DNA of 64,000 nucleotides, from contig NZ_WNXQ01000003.1 in assembly GCF_009789075.1 (NCBI RefSeq), forward strand, positions 1 to 64,000, in the 5' to 3' direction. Both the position numbers and the translations under genes were made by a program. Below the pieces are notes generated by a model that was given only the letters and a program-made list of their open reading frames with translations, made no database searches and was not told the origin of the DNA. Source of the stretch: Pseudooceanicola pacificus. GTDB lineage: Bacteria > Pseudomonadota > Alphaproteobacteria > Rhodobacterales > Rhodobacteraceae. This document shows positions 60,866-64,000 of the stretch, one piece after another. The first letter of the stretch is position 1; each line of letters begins with the position of its first letter.

Positions 60866-61177
60866 TCAGCCCCGGCCCGCCTTTTCCGCCACGCCCGAGG
60901 TGCCCTCGCGCCGGGCCAGTTCGGCCAGCACGTCGTCCAGCGTCACGTCGCGCGCGGCCAGCATGACAAGCAGGTGATAGAGCACATCCGCCGCCTCGGA
61001 GGTCAGGCGGGCGCGGTCGCCCTTCACCGCCTCGATGATGGCCTCCACCGCCTCTTCGCCGAACTTCTCGGCACATTTCTCGGGGCCGCGCGACAGCAGC
61101 TTGGCGGTCCAGCTGGTGTCCGGGTCGGCGCCCTTGCGGGCGGCGATGGTGGCGGCGAGGGTTTCGAGCGTGCTCAT
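60866..61177 (-). CDS. hisE: Phosphoribosyl-ATP pyrophosphohydrolase
   Basis: A 103-aa all-alpha NTP-PPase. It has [21 protein letters not shown] and [29 protein letters not shown], whose EExxE/ExxD acidic pattern binds magnesium. It performs step 2 of histidine synthesis as a separate protein (HisI not fused). Its start overlaps the hisF stop by an ATGA. Last gene of the visible his operon. Confidence 0.95.
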   Translation of the reverse strand: MSTLETLAATIAARKGADPDTSWTAKLLSRGPEKCAEKFGEEAVEAIIEAVKGDRARLTSEAADVLYHLLVMLAARDVTLDDVLAELARREGTSGVAEKAGRG

Positions 61178-61935
61178 GTCAGCCTCATCGGGATGCCGGC
61201 GGCGGCCATATGGGCCTTGGCCTCGGCGATGGAATAATCGCCGAAGTGAAAGATCGAGGCGGCCAGCACGGCCGAGGCATGCCCCTCGGTCACGCCCTCG
61301 ACCAGGTGATCCAGCGTCCCGACACCGCCGCTGGCGATCACCGGCACCGGCACCGCATCGGCAATCGCGCGGGTCAGCGGCAGGTTGAACCCGGCCCGCG
61401 TGCCGTCACGGTCCATCGAGGTCAGCAGGATTTCCCCGGCGCCCTTTTCGGTGACAAGGCGGGCGAAGTCCACCGCGTCGATGCCCGTGGGCTTGCGCCC
61501 GCCGTGGGTGAAGATCTCCCACCGGCCGGGCTCTACCGTCTTGGCGTCGATGGCGACCACGATGCATTGCGAGCCGAAGTGATCGGCGGCGGCGGCGACC
61601 ACATCGGGATCGGCGACGGCGGCAGAGTTGAAACTGACCTTGTCGGCCCCCGCCAGCAGCAGGTTGCGCACGTCCTGCACGGTGCGGACCCCGCCGCCCA
61701 CGGTCAGCGGGATATAGCAGGCCTCGGCCGTGCGGGTGACCACGTCGAACATGGTGCCGCGATTCTCGTGGGTGGCGTGGATGTCGAGGAAACACAGCTC
61801 GTCCGCCCCGGCGGCATCATAGGCGCGCGCGGCATCCACCGGGTCGCCCGCATCGCGCAGGTCGACGAAGTTGACGCCCTTGACCACGCGGCCATCGGCC
61901 ACGTCCAGGCAGGGGATGATCCGGGTCTTCAGCAT
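61174..61935 (-). CDS. hisF: Imidazole glycerol phosphate synthase, cyclase subunit
   Basis: A 253-aa (beta/alpha)8 barrel. The N-terminal [19 protein letters not shown] carries the catalytic Asp; other signatures are [52 protein letters not shown] (second catalytic Asp) and [15 protein letters not shown]. It forms a complex with HisH encoded upstream. Sixteen bases separate it from hisA. Confidence 0.97.
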   Translation of the reverse strand: MLKTRIIPCLDVADGRVVKGVNFVDLRDAGDPVDAARAYDAAGADELCFLDIHATHENRGTMFDVVTRTAEACYIPLTVGGGVRTVQDVRNLLLAGADKVSFNSAAVADPDVVAAAADHFGSQCIVVAIDAKTVEPGRWEIFTHGGRKPTGIDAVDFARLVTEKGAGEILLTSMDRDGTRAGFNLPLTRAIADAVPVPVIASGGVGTLDHLVEGVTEGHASAVLAASIFHFGDYSIAEAKAHMAAAGIPMRLT

Positions 61936-61951
61936 CTCCGTCCCCTTCCGC

Positions 61952-62674
61952 TCAGGCCGCCAGGGCCTGCATCGCCGCCTTCAGGTCCAGCGCCCCGTCA
62001 TAGAGCGCGCGGCCCGAGATCGCCCCGTTCAACGGCGCGCCGCAGTCGCGCAGCGCCACCAGATCCTTCAGCGACGAAACCCCGCCCGAGGCGATGACCG
62101 GGATCGACACCGCATTGGCCAGCGCGGCGGTTGCCGGCACGTTCGGCCCCTGCATCGCGCCGTCGCGGTTGATGTCGGTATAGATGATCGCGGCGACGCC
62201 GGCATCCTCGAAGGAGCGCGCCAGGTCGGTGACCATCACGTCGGTCTCGGTGGCCCAGCCCCGGGTGGCGACGCGGCCGTTGCGCGCGTCGATTCCTACG
62301 GCGACATGGCCGGGAAAGGCGCGGGCGGCCTCGCGCACCAGGTCGGGGTTCTCGATGGCGACGGTGCCCAGGATGACGCGGGTCAGGCCCTTGTCCAGCC
62401 AGGTCTCGATCGTGGCCATGTCGCGGATGCCGCCGCCGAGCTGCGCGGGCACCTTGCAGGCGGCCAGGATCGCCTCGACCGCCGCGGCGTTCACCGGGGC
62501 GCCGGCAAAGGCGCCGTTCAGATCGACCAGGTGCAGCCATTCGCAGCCGGCCGCGACAAAGGCGCGGGCCTGCGCGGCCGGGTCGTCGTTGAACACGGTG
62601 GCCTTGTCCATGTCGCCATGCAGCAGGCGCACGGCATTGCCATCCTTCAGGTCGATGGCGGGGTAGAGGATCAT
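61952..62674 (-). CDS. hisA: ProFAR isomerase (phosphoribosylformimino-AICAR-P isomerase)
   Basis: A 240-aa barrel with half-barrel sequence similarity to HisF. It has [20 protein letters not shown] (catalytic Asp), [49 protein letters not shown] (second Asp) and [15 protein letters not shown]. It isomerises ProFAR to PRFAR, step 4 of histidine synthesis. ATG 62674 is preceded by CGGAGC; the frame extends far upstream but the family start is here. Confidence 0.97.
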   Translation of the reverse strand: MILYPAIDLKDGNAVRLLHGDMDKATVFNDDPAAQARAFVAAGCEWLHLVDLNGAFAGAPVNAAAVEAILAACKVPAQLGGGIRDMATIETWLDKGLTRVILGTVAIENPDLVREAARAFPGHVAVGIDARNGRVATRGWATETDVMVTDLARSFEDAGVAAIIYTDINRDGAMQGPNVPATAALANAVSIPVIASGGVSSLKDLVALRDCGAPLNGAISGRALYDGALDLKAAMQALAA

Positions 62675-62791
62675 GGGCAGCTCCGTTCCGGCAGGTCGGG
62701 CCTGACTTGGCACGGGGGGGCGGCATTTGCAATCGTGCTTGCGGGGCAGGGGATTCGCATGGACAGTCCCCGCTGGCAAAGGGAGAAAGCG

Positions 62792-63175
62792 ATGCGTTTC
62801 ATGACCGCCGTTGTGACGGCACTGGTGCTGGGGGCCGGGATGGCCGCGGCCGACCCGGTCGAGGGGCTGTGGAAGACCGAGGTCGACGACGGGAACTATG
62901 CCATCATCGACGTTTCGGCCTGCGGGGCCAGGATCTGCGGTGTGATCTCGCGCACCTTCAACGCGGATGGCGAGTTCAAGAGCGAGGTGATCGGCCGCCA
63001 GATCGTCTGGGACATGATGCCCGAGGGCGGCGGCGCCTATGGCGACGGCAAGATCTGGCGCCCGTCCAACGACAAGGTCTACCGGTCCAAGATGAAGATG
63101 AGCGGCAACAGCCTGAAGGTGTCGGGCTGCATCGGGCCGATCTGCCTGGGGCAGAACTGGACGCGGGTGCAATAG
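62792..63175 (+). CDS. DUF2147 domain periplasmic protein
   Basis: A 127-aa secreted protein. Residues 1-21 are a Sec signal ([12 protein letters not shown]), followed by a DUF2147 beta-rich domain ([47 protein letters not shown]). Four Cys could form two disulfides. GGGAGAA precedes ATG 62792. It lies inside the his region on the opposite strand, between hisA and hisH, so it interrupts the his operon spatially. Function unknown. Confidence 0.88.
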   Translation: MRFMTAVVTALVLGAGMAAADPVEGLWKTEVDDGNYAIIDVSACGARICGVISRTFNADGEFKSEVIGRQIVWDMMPEGGGAYGDGKIWRPSNDKVYRSKMKMSGNSLKVSGCIGPICLGQNWTRVQ

Positions 63176-63190
63176 CCGGGGATGCCCTGT

Positions 63191-63239
63191 CTCGGGTCTC
63201 GGGTCTCGGGTCTCGGGTCTCGGGTCTCGGGTCTCGGGT
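63191..63239. repeat. 7-bp tandem repeat (CTCGGGT x7)
   Basis: Seven perfect copies of CTCGGGT between the DUF2147 stop and the hisH stop, with a degenerate eighth (CTCCGGGT). Such perfect short repeats expand and contract by slippage and can vary between strains. Confidence 0.95.
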
Positions 63240-63241
63240 CT

Positions 63242-63277
63242 CCGGGTATCGCGGCTGTGGTCCCGGGTATCGCGGCT
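63242..63277. repeat. 15-bp direct repeat overlapping the hisH stop
   Basis: CCGGGTATCGCGGCT occurs twice (63242-63256 and 63263-63277) with a period of 21 bases. The second copy runs to the first base of the hisH stop codon (63277-63279), so repeat changes here could alter the end of hisH. Confidence 0.85.
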
Positions 63278-63915
63278 CAGGGCGCCCAGGTCAGGAAGTT
63301 CGAGATCAGCCGCAGCCCGGTCTTCTGGCTCTTTTCCGGGTGGAACTGGGTGCCGATCATGGTGTCGCGTCCCACGATGGCGGTGATCGGCTGACCGTAA
63401 TCCGCATGGGCCAGCAGCGTGGCGGGATCGGTCACGCGCATGTGGTAGGAATGCACGAAATAGGCGTGATCGCCCGTTGCGACCCCCTCCAGCACCGGGT
63501 GCGGCCGGTCGATCACCAGGTCGTTCCAGCCCATATGCGGGACCTTCAGCGCGGGGTCCTCGGGTGCGATGGCAACCACCTCGCCCTCGATCCAGCCCAG
63601 CCCCTCGGTATCGCGGTATTCGCGGCCGATGCCGGCCATCATCTGCATGCCCACGCAGATGCCCATGAAGGGGCGGCCGCCATGTTCGACGGCCTCCTTC
63701 AGCGCCTCGAACAGGTTCTCGCGGCCCTTGAGCGCGTCGCAACAGGCGGGAAAGGCCCCGTCGCCGGGCAGCACGATGCGGTCGGCGCGGGCCACGTCCT
63801 CGGCCCTGTCCGAGACGATGACCTCGCCCGCCCCGGCCTCGCGCGCCATGCGCTGAAAGGCTTTCTCCGCGGAATGCAGGTTCCCGCTTTCATAGTCGAT
63901 CAGGACGGTCAGCAT
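63277..63915 (-). CDS. hisH: Imidazole glycerol phosphate synthase, glutamine amidotransferase subunit
   Basis: A 212-aa class I amidotransferase. It has [19 protein letters not shown] at the N-terminus, [16 protein letters not shown], the nucleophile Cys in [21 protein letters not shown], and the catalytic His/Glu in [10 protein letters not shown]. It supplies ammonia to HisF. The start at 63915 is the family N-terminus. The gene ends within a direct repeat and is separated from hisA by the DUF2147 gene on the other strand. Confidence 0.97.
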   Translation of the reverse strand: MLTVLIDYESGNLHSAEKAFQRMAREAGAGEVIVSDRAEDVARADRIVLPGDGAFPACCDALKGRENLFEALKEAVEHGGRPFMGICVGMQMMAGIGREYRDTEGLGWIEGEVVAIAPEDPALKVPHMGWNDLVIDRPHPVLEGVATGDHAYFVHSYHMRVTDPATLLAHADYGQPITAIVGRDTMIGTQFHPEKSQKTGLRLISNFLTWAP

Positions 63916-63919
63916 GGGA

Positions 63920-64000
63920 TCAGAGTGCGCCCTTGGTCGAGGGGATGGCATCGGCCTTGCGCGGATCGGTCTCGACCGCGTCGCGCAGGGCCCGCGCCAC
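63920..64000 (-). CDS. hisB: Imidazoleglycerol-phosphate dehydratase, C-terminal end (cut by window edge)
   Basis: The last 26 codons read ARALRDAVETDPRKADAIP followed by STKGAL and stop, the conserved C-terminus of HisB. It dehydrates IGP to imidazole acetol phosphate, the step after HisHF. Four bases separate its stop from the hisH start, so hisB-hisH is the upstream part of the his operon. Confidence 0.95.
   Translation of the reverse strand: MARALRDAVETDPRKADAIPSTKGAL

Overview
The window comes from a high-G+C alphaproteobacterium, most likely Rhodobacteraceae (Roseobacter/Rhodobacter side). Pointers are the EtfB N-terminus at the left edge, the hisB-hisH-hisA-hisF-hisE order at the right edge, the five-step hut pathway with HutF plus HutG, a DUF2946-led copper operon, and pervasive ATGA/TGATG overlaps. 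No prophage, CRISPR array, rRNA or replication origin was seen. One tRNA (Tyr, GTA) is present.

Region 1 (1-5156): the end of etfB, then a tightly overlapping minus-strand operon of acyl-CoA dehydrogenase, CaiB-type CoA-transferase, FAS1-like/MaoC hydratase and CitE-type lyase. It diverges from a LysR regulator across a perfect 8-bp inverted repeat. The gene set matches itaconate-type C5-dicarboxylate degradation (CoA transfer, hydration, citramalyl-CoA cleavage).

Region 2 (5186-32386): a large catabolic block. A minus operon (two hot-dog hydratase half-proteins, acyl-CoA dehydrogenase, SDR, IclR regulator) faces a 14-kb plus-strand operon. That operon encodes a CoA-transferase, a complete branched-chain-type ABC importer (LivKHMGF), an acyl-CoA synthetase, an SDR, an enoyl-CoA hydratase, a DUF35 protein with a thiolase-fold partner lacking the usual nucleophilic Cys, and a second importer (LivGFHM). 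Downstream are an Old Yellow Enzyme and cupin pair, a LysR regulator, an orphan LivK, a Tat-exported isoquinoline-oxidoreductase-type molybdenum enzyme (IorA/IorB-like) and a large FAD oxidoreductase. Together they look like uptake, oxidation, CoA activation, beta-oxidation and aldol-type C-C cleavage of an unidentified carboxylic acid. The block ends at a decayed IS5-family transposase (32447-33030).

Region 3 (33315-41279): a short CMD/AhpD-like gene, a conserved hypothetical, a two-gene operon with a large secreted HExxH protein, an SMP-30/gluconolactonase, and a copper operon. The copper operon runs from a small DUF2946 protein (CutF-like, ending in a PP motif at a stem-loop) through a YcnI-PCu(A)C fusion with seven MDHG repeats to Sco1/SenC.

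Region 4 (41280-48691): histidine utilisation, hutIHGU on minus and hutF-hutC on plus, with a palindrome between them as a candidate HutC operator.

Region 5 (48701-59087): an operon with an Opp-type ABC importer, a nucleoside-type deaminase and two amidohydrolases, diverging from a GntR/FCD regulator and a flavin reductase. This suggests uptake and hydrolytic deamination of an N-heterocycle. One amidohydrolase lacks the HxH metal motif.

Region 6 (59121-64000): a possible small RNA with a strong terminator, rlmB, tRNA-Tyr, a CoA-binding protein, hisE, hisF, hisA, a DUF2147 protein, hisH and the end of hisB. The hisH 3' end carries a 7-bp tandem repeat.
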